A DNA stretch of 34,836 nucleotides from Dactylosporangium sucinum (GCF_014647515.1 NZ_BMPI01000100.1:1-34836); one strand, 5' to 3'. Shown: positions 24,587 through 33,517, numbered from the stretch's first letter. Numbers and translations are program-made. The notes: generated by a model not told the origin, from the letters alone.

Positions 24587-25018
24587 ATGTTTCTCGGCAC
24601 CCACACTCCTCGCCTGGACGAAAAGGGCCGGTTGATCCTGCCGGCCAAGTTTCGGGACGAGCTGGCGGGAGGTGTCGTGATCACCAAGGGACAGGAGCGC
24701 TGCCTCTACGTGTTCCCCGGCGCCGAGTTCGCCCGGATCGCCGAGCAGCTTCGCGCTCAACCGATGACCCACAAAGCCGCCCGGGCCTACAGCCGGGTGT
24801 TCTTCGCCAGCGCGCACGACGAGGTTCCCGACCGGCAGGGTCGGGTCACCATCCCGCAGCATCTCCGCGAGTATGCCGGGCTGGACCGCGAGCTCGTCGT
24901 GATCGGTGCGAGCACCCGGGTGGAGATCTGGGACAAGCAGGCGTGGGACACCTACCTCGCCGAAAGCGAAGAGGACTTCGCGGGCATCGAGGAGGGGGTG
25001 CTGCCGGGCGGGCTGTGA
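24587..25018 (+). CDS. mraZ: transcriptional regulator MraZ
   Basis: A 143-residue protein with two AbrB-like/SpoVT domains. It starts MFLGTHTPRLDEKGRLILPAKFRDEL. The two DxKGR-type motifs are DEKGRLILPAKFR (first half) and DRQGRVTIPQHLREYAGL (second half), both diagnostic. It is the first gene of the division and cell-wall cluster and a known autorepressor of it. ATG 24587 follows GGGAAGGGGTGG; the frame is open further up, but homology begins at MFLG. Confidence 0.96.
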   Translation: MFLGTHTPRLDEKGRLILPAKFRDELAGGVVITKGQERCLYVFPGAEFARIAEQLRAQPMTHKAARAYSRVFFASAHDEVPDRQGRVTIPQHLREYAGLDRELVVIGASTRVEIWDKQAWDTYLAESEEDFAGIEEGVLPGGL

Positions 25019-25044
25019 GGTCCATCTGCAGACACCGGATCGAG

Positions 25045-25233
25045 GCCGCCGTGCCGCGAGCTCTCCAGCCGCCCCGAGGTCCTGACGCCACTTCCCCGGC
25101 GCCAGGGCGGGGTGGGCGGATGGAGAGCTGGCGGTACGGCGCTCGTGCACTACCGCACCCAATGGCCGGGTGATTGAGGAACCGGCGCGCTGGGCAAGCA
25201 AGATCAGCACGACGGCGGGCCGCGAACCCGCCG
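25045..25233 (+). promoter_or_regulatory. structured leader before rsmH (mraW RNA candidate)
   Basis: The 231-bp gap between mraZ and rsmH folds strongly. A 15-bp helix with one mismatch pairs AGCTCTCCA-g-CCGCCC (25059-25074) with GGGCGG-a-TGGAGAGCT (25114-25129). Downstream is a 7-bp hairpin CGGCGGG/CCCGCCG (25213-25233) just before the rsmH RBS. A structured RNA (mraW motif) is known in actinobacteria at exactly this position. I cannot verify its consensus here, so the assignment rests on position and pairing. Confidence 0.55.
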
Positions 25234-25249
25234 CGGTAGGGGGTCGACG

Positions 25250-26221
25250 ATGGGGGAGCGGGACATCCATGTGCCCGTGCTGCTCGAGCGCTGTCTCGAG
25301 CTGCTCGCCCCCGCGCTGGCCCGGCCGGGCGCGTTGTACCTCGACGCCACGCTCGGTCTCGGAGGTCACGCCGAGGCCGTGCTGCGGGCGCATCCCGGGG
25401 TGCGGCTGCTCGGCCTGGACCGTGACCCGCAGGCGCTGGGCCTCGCGGGCCGGCGGCTGGCGCCGTTCGCCGACCGGATCCGTCTCGTGCACGCCGTCTA
25501 CGACGAGCTGCCCGAGGTCCTGGCCGGCGAGCAGATCGACGGAGGCCTGTTCGACCTGGGCGTCTCGTCGCTGCAGCTCGACGACGCCGCCCGCGGGTTC
25601 GCCTACGCCCAGGACGCACCGCTCGACATGCGCATGGACCAGACCCGCGGCATCACCGCGGCCGAGGTGCTCAACACCTACAGCCACGGTGACCTCGCTC
25701 GGGTGCTCCGGGTGTACGGCGAGGAGAAGTTCGCCTCCCGTATCGCTCAGTTCATTGTCCGGGAACGGGCCAAGACCCCGCTCACCGGTTCGGCCCGCCT
25801 TGCCGAACTGGTCCGCGAGGCCATCCCCGCACCCGCGCGACGGACCGGTGGCCACCCGGCCAAGCGCACGTTCCAGGCGCTCCGCATCGAGGTCAACGGC
25901 GAGCTGGCCGTCCTCGAGCGGGCCGTCCCGGCGGCGCTCGACGCGCTGAAGCCGGGCGGCCGCCTGGTGGTGCTGAGCTACCACTCGCTCGAGGACCGCC
26001 TGGTCAAACAGGCGATCGCCGAGCGGACCCGCTCGACCGCACCGGTCGAGCTGCCGTTCGAGCCGCCCGGCAGCGAACCGACGCTGCGGGCGCTCACCCG
26101 GGGGGCCGAGCTCCCCGACGCGGCCGAAATCGCGGCCAACCCGCGGGCGGCGTCCGTGCGACTCCGCGCCGTGGAACGCAAGGACCGTCCCAAGAGGACA
26201 GACACATTGGGGGAGGTGTGA
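25250..26221 (+). CDS. rsmH: 16S rRNA (cytosine1402-N4)-methyltransferase RsmH (MraW)
   Basis: A 323-residue SAM-dependent enzyme that methylates N4 of C1402 in 16S rRNA. Signatures: HVPVLLERCLELL, YLDATLGLGGHAEAVL (SAM site), LLGLDRDPQAL, LFDLGVSSLQLDDAARGFAY, DMRMDQTRG, KRTFQALRIEVNGEL and LVVLSYHSLEDRLVK. Length is normal. Start ATG 25250 follows a GTAGGGGG RBS. The stop overlaps the ftsL ATG by one base. Confidence 0.96.
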   Translation: MGERDIHVPVLLERCLELLAPALARPGALYLDATLGLGGHAEAVLRAHPGVRLLGLDRDPQALGLAGRRLAPFADRIRLVHAVYDELPEVLAGEQIDGGLFDLGVSSLQLDDAARGFAYAQDAPLDMRMDQTRGITAAEVLNTYSHGDLARVLRVYGEEKFASRIAQFIVRERAKTPLTGSARLAELVREAIPAPARRTGGHPAKRTFQALRIEVNGELAVLERAVPAALDALKPGGRLVVLSYHSLEDRLVKQAIAERTRSTAPVELPFEPPGSEPTLRALTRGAELPDAAEIAANPRAASVRLRAVERKDRPKRTDTLGEV

Positions 26222-26742
26222 TGAACGTGACGACACTGCCGGCCAGCCGGCAGCGCGGCAACCAGCAGGCCGCACCGCGGTCGGGGGGCCGGACCGCGGC
26301 GCGAGCTGCTGAGCACGAGGAGCGGGACCACCTGATCGACGGCGCGACGGCACTCCAGCCGCAGCGCGAGACCACGACGCCGGGCAGCACGCCCGGCAAG
26401 CCGGCGTCGCCCCGGCTGCGCGTGGCGCCGCCGGCACCGGTCAGTGCGCCGCGGGCGCCCTTCGTGGCGCTCGTGCTGGTGCTGGTGCTCTCCGGCGTCA
26501 TCGGCATCCTGGTCCTCAACACCAGGATCGCCGAGAACGCCTTCAGGCTCGACGCGTTGAAGACCAAGCAGAACGGCCTGGACCGCGACGAGCAGCGGCT
26601 GCGCAGCGACCTGGCGGACAAGGAGTCGCCGGTGACCCTCGCGTCGCGGGCGAAGCAGCTGGGCCTGGTGCCGTCGCGCACCCCGGCCTTCCTGCTGCTG
26701 CCGGACGGCACGAAGCTCGAAATGCCGGGTCCCGGTAAGTAA
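26221..26742 (+). CDS. ftsL: cell division protein FtsL-like
   Basis: A 173-residue bitopic protein identified by position and topology. A polar, disordered cytoplasmic region (1-78) is followed by one membrane helix (80-101, FVALVLVLVLSGVIGILVLN). A short extracytoplasmic coiled-coil (NAFRLDALKTKQNGLDRDEQRLRSDL) follows, and a conserved-looking VTLASRAKQLGLVPSRTPAFLLLPDG end. FtsL/FtsB proteins help recruit and activate FtsW-FtsI at the septum. ATG 26221 is preferred; GTG 26218 just before it is in frame. Sequence conservation of FtsL is low, so the name rests on synteny. Confidence 0.85.
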   Translation: MNVTTLPASRQRGNQQAAPRSGGRTAARAAEHEERDHLIDGATALQPQRETTTPGSTPGKPASPRLRVAPPAPVSAPRAPFVALVLVLVLSGVIGILVLNTRIAENAFRLDALKTKQNGLDRDEQRLRSDLADKESPVTLASRAKQLGLVPSRTPAFLLLPDGTKLEMPGPGK

Positions 26743-26787
26743 GGCCGGCAAGTCAGGGTCGTAGGAACACCGAGGAAAGTCAGGACG

Positions 26788-29247
26788 ATGGCTGGCGACA
26801 CTCCTGAACGGCGGGGCGGCACCGAGCGGCGTGGGGGCGCCGACCGACGCGACAGCACCGGCCGCGGGGGTGACGCCGGCCGGCAGCGGACGGGCGGCCG
26901 CGCCGGCGCGGGGGGTGCCGGCGCGGCCGCCCGTCCCCTTGCCGGCGCCGGCTCCGGCGAGGGTGCCGAGCCGTCGCGCGGCACCATGTCCGAGGCCCGC
27001 CGCTACACACCCCGGGGCCGGTCCGTCCGCGACGCCTCGGTCGAGGCCGGCAGCCAGCATCGCGGCGACCCGTTCCGGCCCGCCCTGGAGGTGCTGCAGG
27101 GCGGACGGGCCGACCAGCCGCGGGAGCAGCCCCGCCGCACCGACCCGCAGCGGCGGGGGGCCGCCGCCCGGGCCGCGGAAACCAAGGCGGCCGCCCGGGC
27201 CACCGAACCCGAGGCGGCTCCCGAGCCCCGGACCGGCACCGGACGCCGGTCCGAGCCGCGCGACGCCCAGCGCAAGACCGCCGAGCGCGACACCGCCGTC
27301 AACGGCGCGCAGCGGTCCGGGCGAACCACCGCACGGTCCACCTCCGCGCGCAGTGCGACGCCGCCGAAGCCGGCCCTGCGCCGCGTGTCCAAGGCGACCC
27401 CGGCGCGTGGCGGCGCCCGCGGTACGACTCCTGTCCGGAAGCCCCGGAAGCTGAGCCGGGTCAAGGTCCCGCGGCCGGCCCGGCGGGCGAAGCTGCCCAA
27501 GCTCGCCGAGCCGCGCCGCCGGCTGCGCCTGGCCACCGTCCTCGCGCTGCTGATGTTCGGCGCGATCGGCATCCGGCTGGTCCAGTTGCAGCTCACCGAC
27601 GCGAGCGCGTACGCCGCGGCAGGGCTCAGGGACCGCATCATCCGCGAGGTCCTGCCCGCGCCGCGCGGCGCGATCCTCGACCGCAACGGCAAGATCCTCG
27701 TGCACTCGATCGAGACCCGCTTCGTGGCGGTCGACCCGATGGTGGTCAAGGACCCGGAGGCGCTCGCCGACAAGCTCTTCGACGTGCTCGACCAGTACGG
27801 CGTGACCCGCTCCGAGCTGGTCCGCAAGATGACGCCGCACAAGCTGGAGGACGGCAAGACCAACGCGCGCTTCGAGTACCTCGCGCACCAGATCGACGTC
27901 GCCGACGGTGACCGGATCGCCGCCATGAAGATCGGCGCGCTCAAGGTCGCCCGCGACGAGCGGCGGCAGATCCCCGGCTACGACCTGGCGTCCAACGTCA
28001 TCGGCTTCACGCGCAAGAGCGACCTGTCCGGGCAGCTGGGCATCGAGCAGGCGTACGACGCGCAGCTGCGTGGCGTCGACGGGTTGCACATCTACGAGCA
28101 CGGCGAGGGCGACCTCGACAAGCCGCTGCCGCAGGGCTACGACGAGCTGCGCCCGGCCCGGCCCGGCAGCTCGGTCGAGCTGACGCTGGACGCCGACCTG
28201 CAGTACTCCGTGCAGAACACGCTCTTCGAGCGGATGGAGCCGCTGGGCGCGTACTTCGCGACCGCGATCGTGCTCGACCGCCGGACCATGGAGGTCATGG
28301 CGATGGCGAGCTACCCGTCGTTCGCCGCGGCCGCCCCGGGCAAGTCGCCGCAGGAGCAGCTCAAGGACCAGTGCACGGCGACCGTGTTCGACCCCGGCTC
28401 GGTCCACAAGGCGATCGTCATGGGGGCCGCGCTGCAGGAGGGCATCATCACGCCGTCGTCGACGATCACGGTCAACTCGAGCGTGAAGAAGGGCGACACG
28501 GTCTACAAGGACCACCCGCCGCAGAAGGACGGCACCCAGATGACCATCCCGGGCATCCTGGCGCTGTCGTCGAACGTCGGCACGATCGCCGTCGCCGACC
28601 GGCTCGGCAAGGACAAGCTGTACGAGTACCAGCAGAAGTTCGGGCTCGGCTCGCGCACCGGCGTCGGCCTGCCGAACGAGTCGGCCGGGCAGCTGCTCCC
28701 GCCGGACAAGTGGACCGGCTCCAGCCCGGGCTCGATCCCGATCGGCAACGGCGTCGCCACGACCGCCATGCAGATGGCCGCGGTGTTCGGCGCGATCGCC
28801 AACGACGGGCTGTGGGTGCAGCCGACGCTCGTCCGCAAGATCATCGCGCCGGACGGCACGGTGACCAAGCCCGCCGCCCAGCAGACCCGCCGGGTGCTCG
28901 ACCCGCAGCACGCGCAGGAGCTGCGGGTCATGCTGGAGGGCGTGACGACGCTCGACGAGGCCACCGGGCGGCAGGCGTCGATCCCGGGGTACCGCATCGC
29001 CGGCAAGACCGGCACCTCGCAGGTCCCGGACAAGGGCGGCTACGCCCCGGGCGACGTGGTGTCGTTCATCGGCATGGCGCCGGCCGAGGACCCGCGCTTC
29101 GTCGTGGCCGTCACCGCCCACGTGCCGAAGGGCGCCGGCGGCTCCGTGGCGGCACCGGCGTTCAAGGAGATGATGGCGGTCACGCTCAGCAACTTCGGTG
29201 TCGTGCCCACCGGCACCCCGGCCCCGACACTGACGATCTACCCGTGA
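26788..29247 (+). CDS. ftsI: septal peptidoglycan transpeptidase FtsI (PBP3) with long basic N-terminal extension
   Basis: An 819-residue class B penicillin-binding protein. Active-site motifs: Ser538-x-x-Lys (DPGSVHKAIVMG), SxN at 594-596 (LSSNVG), KTG at 740-742 (IAGKTGTSQ). The membrane anchor is at 247-267 (ATVLALLMFGAIGIRLVQLQL), followed by the dimerisation domain with APRGAILDRNGKIL. The first ~246 residues are a cytoplasmic low-complexity region very rich in Arg, Ala, Gly and Pro with TPRGRSVRD near 74-82, longer than in most FtsI. No PASTA domains. ATG 26788 has AGGAAAG upstream; ATG at codon 67 is a possible internal start. Confidence 0.95.
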   Translation: MAGDTPERRGGTERRGGADRRDSTGRGGDAGRQRTGGRAGAGGAGAAARPLAGAGSGEGAEPSRGTMSEARRYTPRGRSVRDASVEAGSQHRGDPFRPALEVLQGGRADQPREQPRRTDPQRRGAAARAAETKAAARATEPEAAPEPRTGTGRRSEPRDAQRKTAERDTAVNGAQRSGRTTARSTSARSATPPKPALRRVSKATPARGGARGTTPVRKPRKLSRVKVPRPARRAKLPKLAEPRRRLRLATVLALLMFGAIGIRLVQLQLTDASAYAAAGLRDRIIREVLPAPRGAILDRNGKILVHSIETRFVAVDPMVVKDPEALADKLFDVLDQYGVTRSELVRKMTPHKLEDGKTNARFEYLAHQIDVADGDRIAAMKIGALKVARDERRQIPGYDLASNVIGFTRKSDLSGQLGIEQAYDAQLRGVDGLHIYEHGEGDLDKPLPQGYDELRPARPGSSVELTLDADLQYSVQNTLFERMEPLGAYFATAIVLDRRTMEVMAMASYPSFAAAAPGKSPQEQLKDQCTATVFDPGSVHKAIVMGAALQEGIITPSSTITVNSSVKKGDTVYKDHPPQKDGTQMTIPGILALSSNVGTIAVADRLGKDKLYEYQQKFGLGSRTGVGLPNESAGQLLPPDKWTGSSPGSIPIGNGVATTAMQMAAVFGAIANDGLWVQPTLVRKIIAPDGTVTKPAAQQTRRVLDPQHAQELRVMLEGVTTLDEATGRQASIPGYRIAGKTGTSQVPDKGGYAPGDVVSFIGMAPAEDPRFVVAVTAHVPKGAGGSVAAPAFKEMMAVTLSNFGVVPTGTPAPTLTIYP

Positions 29248-29278
29248 CACCGGGTCCGGCGCCCCGCGGTGGGGCGGG

Positions 29279-29292
29279 TAGGGTCTGACCCC
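29279..29292 (+). promoter_or_regulatory. internal leaderless promoter of murE
   Basis: TAGGGT (29279-29284) lies 8 nt before GTG 29293, and TAGGGTCTGAC is identical to the sequence at 6843-6853. It is a second promoter inside the division cluster, in the 45-bp ftsI-murE gap. Confidence 0.55.
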
Positions 29293-30768
29293 GTGCCCGG
29301 CTATCCCCGTCCGAGGAATGTCCGCCCCGTGCTCATCGCCGAGCTGGGGGGCGCGGGTGACGTCGCCGTCACCGGGGTGACCCACAGTAGCTCGACGGTT
29401 CACCCGGGTGACCTTTACGCGGCGCTGCCCGGGTCGCGGGTGCACGGCGCCCAGTTCATCCCCGACGCGGCGGCCCGGGGCGCGGTCGCGGTGCTCACCG
29501 ACCGTGCCGGGGCCGAGCTGGCCGGCGACCTGCCGGTCATCGTGGCCGACGACCCGCGGGCGGCCCTCGGCGAGATCGCCTCGAAGGTGTACGGGGAGCC
29601 CAGCCACCGGCTGACCGTTCTCGGCATCACCGGCACCGCCGGCAAGACCTCGACCGCCTACCTCATCGAGGCCGGCCTGCGCGCCGCCGGCCAGGTCACC
29701 GGGCTCATCGGCACCGTCGAGACCCGGCTGGGCGACGTCGTCGTCGAGAGCGCCCGCACCACGCCGGAGGCGACCGACCTGCACGCGCTGTTCGCCGCCG
29801 CGCTGGAGCACGGCGTCCAGTCGGTCGTCATGGAGGTCTCCAGCCACGCGCTGGAGCTCGGCCGGGTCGGCGGGGTCCGGTTCGCCAGCGCCGGCTACAC
29901 CAACTTCGGCCTCGACCACCTCGACTTCCACCCGGACGTCGACGCCTACTTTGCGGCGAAGGCCCGGCTGTTCGACGGCCGCGCCGCGACCGAGATCCTC
30001 AACCTCGACGACGCCGGCGTCATGCGGCTGCGCAAGCCGGCCTCGTGGACGTACTCGGCGGCGGGCGACCCGGCCGCCGACTTCCGCGCCGAGGACGTCG
30101 CCACCGACGGCTACGGCCAGACCTTCACCGTCCGCCACGGCGAGCGCTCGGCGCCGTCCGGCGTCCGGCTGCCGGGCCGGCACAACGTCGCCAACGCGCT
30201 GCTCGCCGTCGCCTCGCTCGTCGCCGTCGGGGTCGACCTCGACGTCGCCACCGCGGCCGTGGCCCGGGCGCCCGGCTCGCCGGGCCGCATGGAGCAGGTC
30301 GACGCGCCCGGCGACGTGCTCGGCGTGGTCGACTACGCGCACAAGCCGGACGCGATGGTCGAGGTGCTCGCCGCGCTGCGCACCCTCGCCGCCGCCCGGG
30401 GCGGGCGGGTCATCTGCGTCGTCGGCGCCGGCGGTGACCGCGACCGGGCCAAGCGCCCGCTCATGGGCCGCGCCGCCGCGCTCGGCGCCGACCTGGTGAT
30501 CGTCACCGACGACAACCCGCGCACCGAGGACCCGGCCCGCATCCGCGCCGAGCTGCTCGCCGGCACCACCGACGGCACCGCCGCTGTGGTCGAGGTCGAC
30601 GGCCGGCGGGCCGCGATCGCCCGCGCCGTCGAGGAGGCCAAGCCCGGCGACGTGGTGGCGCTGCTCGGCAAGGGGCACGAGCGCGGGCAGGAGGTCAACG
30701 GCGAGGTGCTGCCCTTCGACGACCGGGTCGAGCTCGCCGCGGCGCTGCGGAAGGCGGCCGGCGCATGA
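29293..30768 (+). CDS. murE: UDP-MurNAc-L-Ala-D-Glu:meso-diaminopimelate ligase MurE
   Basis: A 491-residue Mur ligase adding the third stem-peptide residue. The ATP loop is GITGTAGKTST (about 111-121). RTTPEATDLHALFA, VVMEVSSHALELGRV, FTNFGLDHLDFH-type TNFGLDHLDFH, and RMEQVDAPGDVLGVVDYAHKPDAM are conserved. DNPR (407-410) is the motif that marks meso-DAP rather than lysine specificity, fitting an actinobacterium with DAP-type wall. GTG 29293 is preferred to the upstream GTG 29269 because the -10 TAGGGT lies between them, so the upstream start would not be on the internal leaderless message. Confidence 0.95.
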   Translation: MPGYPRPRNVRPVLIAELGGAGDVAVTGVTHSSSTVHPGDLYAALPGSRVHGAQFIPDAAARGAVAVLTDRAGAELAGDLPVIVADDPRAALGEIASKVYGEPSHRLTVLGITGTAGKTSTAYLIEAGLRAAGQVTGLIGTVETRLGDVVVESARTTPEATDLHALFAAALEHGVQSVVMEVSSHALELGRVGGVRFASAGYTNFGLDHLDFHPDVDAYFAAKARLFDGRAATEILNLDDAGVMRLRKPASWTYSAAGDPAADFRAEDVATDGYGQTFTVRHGERSAPSGVRLPGRHNVANALLAVASLVAVGVDLDVATAAVARAPGSPGRMEQVDAPGDVLGVVDYAHKPDAMVEVLAALRTLAAARGGRVICVVGAGGDRDRAKRPLMGRAAALGADLVIVTDDNPRTEDPARIRAELLAGTTDGTAAVVEVDGRRAAIARAVEEAKPGDVVALLGKGHERGQEVNGEVLPFDDRVELAAALRKAAGA

Positions 30769-32153
30769 TCCCCATGTCACTCGGCGAGATCGCCGCCGTC
30801 GTCGGCGGCGCGCTGTACGGCGCGCCCGAGCCTGTCGTCGACGGGCCCGTGGAGTACGACAGCCGCAAGATCCGCGCCGGCGGGCTCTTCGTCGCCTTCG
30901 TGGGGGAGAAGGTCGACGCCCACGACTTCGCCGCCAAGGCCGTCGCGGACGGCGCGGTGGGCGTGCTCGGCAGCCGGCCCGTGCCCGGCGTGCCCACGAT
31001 CGTGGTCGACGACCCGCGGCACGCGCTGGGGCTGCTCGCCCGCGAGGTGCTGCGGCGGCTGCCCGCGCTGACCGTCGTGGCGGTCACCGGCTCCTCCGGC
31101 AAGACGAGCACGAAGGACCTCATCGCGAAGCTGCTCGCCACCGCCGGGCCGGCCGTCGCCACGACCGGCTCGGAGAACAACGAGCTCGGCACGCCGTACA
31201 CGGCGCTCAAGGTGTCGGCCGCGACCCGTTTTCTGGTGCTGGAGATGGGCTCGCGTGGTGTGGGGCACCTCCGGTACCTCTGCGAGATCGCACCCCCGGA
31301 CGTCAGCGTGGTCGTCAACGTGGGTGTGGCACACATCGCCGAGTTCGGGTCCGTCGACGGCATCGCGCTCGCCAAGGGGGAGCTCGTCGAGGCTCTGTCG
31401 GCTTCCGGACTCGCCGTGCTCAACGCCGACGACGACCGGGTGCGGGCGATGGCGTCGCGGACGACGGCGCGGGTGGTGCTGGCGGGGGAGTCGTCCTCCT
31501 CGGACATTTCGGGCACCGATGTGGTGGCGCTCGACGCCGGGCGGTTCGGGTTCACGCTGCACGTTCCCGGTGCGGCGCCGGTGCCGGTGCGGCTGGCTGC
31601 CGCGGGCCGCCACCAGGTCGGCAACGCGTTGCTGGCCGCGGCCGTGGCGACCCACGCCGGGGTGACGCCCGACGAGATCGCCACCGCCCTCGGAGATCCA
31701 GCGGGGTTGTCGACCCGAAGGATGGATGTCTTCGACCGTGCCGACGATGTCACGGTCATCGACGACTCGTTCAACGCCAATCCGGCGTCCATGGCGGCGG
31801 CGCTCCGCGCGCTCGTCGACGTGGCCGGGGAGCGGCGCAAGATCGCCGTGCTCGGCTTCATGGCGGAGCTCGGCGAGTACGAGCGAGCCGGCCACGAGGA
31901 GGTCGGTCGCCTCGCCGCGGAACTCGGCGTCGACCGTCTGGTGGCCATCAGCGAGCAAGCCGCGCCGATCCTGGACGGCGCGGCCGCCGTGGCGAGTTGG
32001 GGAGGAGACTCGGTGCTCGTGACCGATCAGGAGGCCGCCGTCGCGCTGCTGCGCGGGTCGCTGCTTCCTCGCGACGTGGTCCTCGTCAAGGGATCGCGGT
32101 ACCGGACCTGGGACGTCGCCGACGCCCTGCGTGCTGAGGTGTCCGACAAGTGA
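30765..32153 (+). CDS. murF: UDP-MurNAc-tripeptide:D-Ala-D-Ala ligase MurF
   Basis: A 462-residue Mur ligase adding D-Ala-D-Ala. It starts MSLGEIAAVVGGALYG, with DSRKIRAGGLFVAFVGEKVDAHDF, the ATP loop VTGSSGKTSTKDL (108-119), TTGSENNELGTPYTAL, FLVLEMGSRGVGHLRYL, NVGVAHIAEFGS, and VIDDSFNANPASMAAAL as family marks. The ATG overlaps the murE stop (ATGA), and the stop overlaps the mraY start (GTGA). ATG 30774 is a possible alternative start (MSLGE). Confidence 0.95.
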   Translation: MIPMSLGEIAAVVGGALYGAPEPVVDGPVEYDSRKIRAGGLFVAFVGEKVDAHDFAAKAVADGAVGVLGSRPVPGVPTIVVDDPRHALGLLAREVLRRLPALTVVAVTGSSGKTSTKDLIAKLLATAGPAVATTGSENNELGTPYTALKVSAATRFLVLEMGSRGVGHLRYLCEIAPPDVSVVVNVGVAHIAEFGSVDGIALAKGELVEALSASGLAVLNADDDRVRAMASRTTARVVLAGESSSSDISGTDVVALDAGRFGFTLHVPGAAPVPVRLAAAGRHQVGNALLAAAVATHAGVTPDEIATALGDPAGLSTRRMDVFDRADDVTVIDDSFNANPASMAAALRALVDVAGERRKIAVLGFMAELGEYERAGHEEVGRLAAELGVDRLVAISEQAAPILDGAAAVASWGGDSVLVTDQEAAVALLRGSLLPRDVVLVKGSRYRTWDVADALRAEVSDK

Positions 32154-33271
32154 GGGCCGTCTTCGTCGCGGCCTTCGTGGCGTTCCTCATCTCGCTGTTC
32201 GGCACGCCGATCGCCATCAGGTACTTCACCCGCCTCAAGGCGGACCAGCCCATCCGGTCCGAGGGCCCGCAGACCCACCTCGGCAAGAAGGGCACGCCGA
32301 CGATGGGCGGCGTGGTGTTCATCTTCGCCACGCTGGTCGCCTACACGGGCGGGCACATCGCCCTGACCACCCTGCCGGACAAGCAGCTGCGCCCGAGCGG
32401 CCCGACCGCCACCGCCGTGGTGCTGCTGGGCCTGTTCGTGTTCACCGGCCTGCTCGGCTTCCTCGACGACTACCTCAAGGTCGCCAAGCGCAACAGCGAC
32501 GGCCTCAACAAGCGCGGCAAGCTCATCGGCCAGGCGCTCATCGGCGCCATCTTCGGCGCGATCGCCCTCTACGTGCCGGCGAACGAGACCGGCCGGGCCG
32601 TCGTGACGACGGTCGCGAGCCCGAAGCTCTCCTGGGTGCACGACGTCGACTGGCTGAACATCACGAAGATCGGCGCCGTCGTGTTCTTCGTCTTCGTGGT
32701 CATGTCGATGTCGAACGCGGTCAACCTGACCGACGGCCTCGACGGCCTGGCGACGGGCACCTCGATCCTGGTGATCGGCAGCTACATGGCGATCGCGTTC
32801 TGGCAGTACCGCCACTGGTGCGCCGACACCTCCTACACCGCCAACTACTGCTACGACGTGCGCGACCCGCTGGAGATGGCCCTCATCGCCGGCGCCGCGG
32901 TGGGCGCCCTGGTGGGCTTCCTGTGGTGGAACACGTCGCCGGCGCGCATCTTCATGGGCGACACGGGCTCGATGGCGCTGGGCTCCCTCATCGCCGGCCT
33001 GGCGGTGGCCACGAAGACGATCCTGCTGCTGCCCCTCATGGGCCTGCTGTTCTTCATCATCGTGGTCACGTGGATCATGCAGATCGGCTCGTACCGCACC
33101 ACCGGCAAGCGCATCTTCCGCATGGTCCCGCTCCAGCACCACTTCGAGCTGGCCGGCTGGAGCGAGGTCAACATCGTGGTCCGCTTCTGGATCATCGCCG
33201 GCCTCGGCATGGCCGCGTCGCTGGGCCTGTTCGCGGCCGACTTCCTGCGCGTGATGAGCGGCTCCGGCTGA
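32150..33271 (+). CDS. mraY: phospho-MurNAc-pentapeptide translocase MraY
   Basis: A 373-residue polytopic membrane enzyme (about ten helices) that transfers phospho-MurNAc-pentapeptide to undecaprenyl phosphate, giving lipid I. Catalytic and substrate motifs: KKGTPTMGG (46-54), FLDDYLK (Asp106-Asp107), NAVNLTDGLDGLA, ARIFMGDTGSMALG, and the cytoplasmic motif RMVPLQHHFELAGW. It starts at GTG 32150, overlapping the murF stop. Unusually, no murD follows; the next gene, 234-246 bp on, is ftsW. Confidence 0.97.
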   Translation: MRAVFVAAFVAFLISLFGTPIAIRYFTRLKADQPIRSEGPQTHLGKKGTPTMGGVVFIFATLVAYTGGHIALTTLPDKQLRPSGPTATAVVLLGLFVFTGLLGFLDDYLKVAKRNSDGLNKRGKLIGQALIGAIFGAIALYVPANETGRAVVTTVASPKLSWVHDVDWLNITKIGAVVFFVFVVMSMSNAVNLTDGLDGLATGTSILVIGSYMAIAFWQYRHWCADTSYTANYCYDVRDPLEMALIAGAAVGALVGFLWWNTSPARIFMGDTGSMALGSLIAGLAVATKTILLLPLMGLLFFIIVVTWIMQIGSYRTTGKRIFRMVPLQHHFELAGWSEVNIVVRFWIIAGLGMAASLGLFAADFLRVMSGSG

Positions 33272-33306
33272 CCCGCGACGCGGGGATGGCCGGTCCGCCC
33301 CGCTCA

Positions 33307-33358
33307 TGATCAATGGAACGGTCTGGCTGTCCCGGCAACCAGATCGTTCCATTGATCA
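33307..33358. repeat. dispersed palindromic element, copy B (inverted relative to copy A)
   Basis: A perfect 14-bp outer stem TGATCAATGGAACG (33307-33320) pairs with 33345-33358, with an inner TCTGG/CCAGA stem. Read on the minus strand it has the same block order and spacing as 11511-11568: GATC-ATGG, 8 nt, GGTTGCC, 5 nt, AGCC, 8 nt, CCAT-GATCATG. It lies 36 bp after mraY, where murD would normally be. Confidence 0.8.
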
Positions 33359-33380
33359 AGGATTCCTGGCCGCATCCACC

Positions 33381-33422
33381 GCTCGCTCAGCGTAGTGAGC
33401 CCGATATTTCGGAAATGTCGGG
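33381..33422. repeat. two adjacent hairpins between mraY and ftsW
   Basis: GCTCGCT...AGTGAGC (33381-33400) is followed at once by CCCGATATTTC/GGAAATGTCGGG (33400-33422), a near-perfect palindrome. They may end the mraY transcript. The rest of the gap up to 33517 is GC-rich and shows no gene. Confidence 0.5.
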
Positions 33423-33517
33423 CATCGACCACCATCGCGGTCCGGGCGGGCGGCAGCGACACGCCGGGGGCCGCGAGGTCGGCGGCCCGGCCCGGCTCGC
33501 GGGCCATGATGGTGCCC

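Noticed and set aside
25978..30780. 1600-residue minus-strand frame across rsmH-ftsI-murE
   Set aside because: It is the antisense of five well-identified cell-wall genes; an artefact of high third-position GC.
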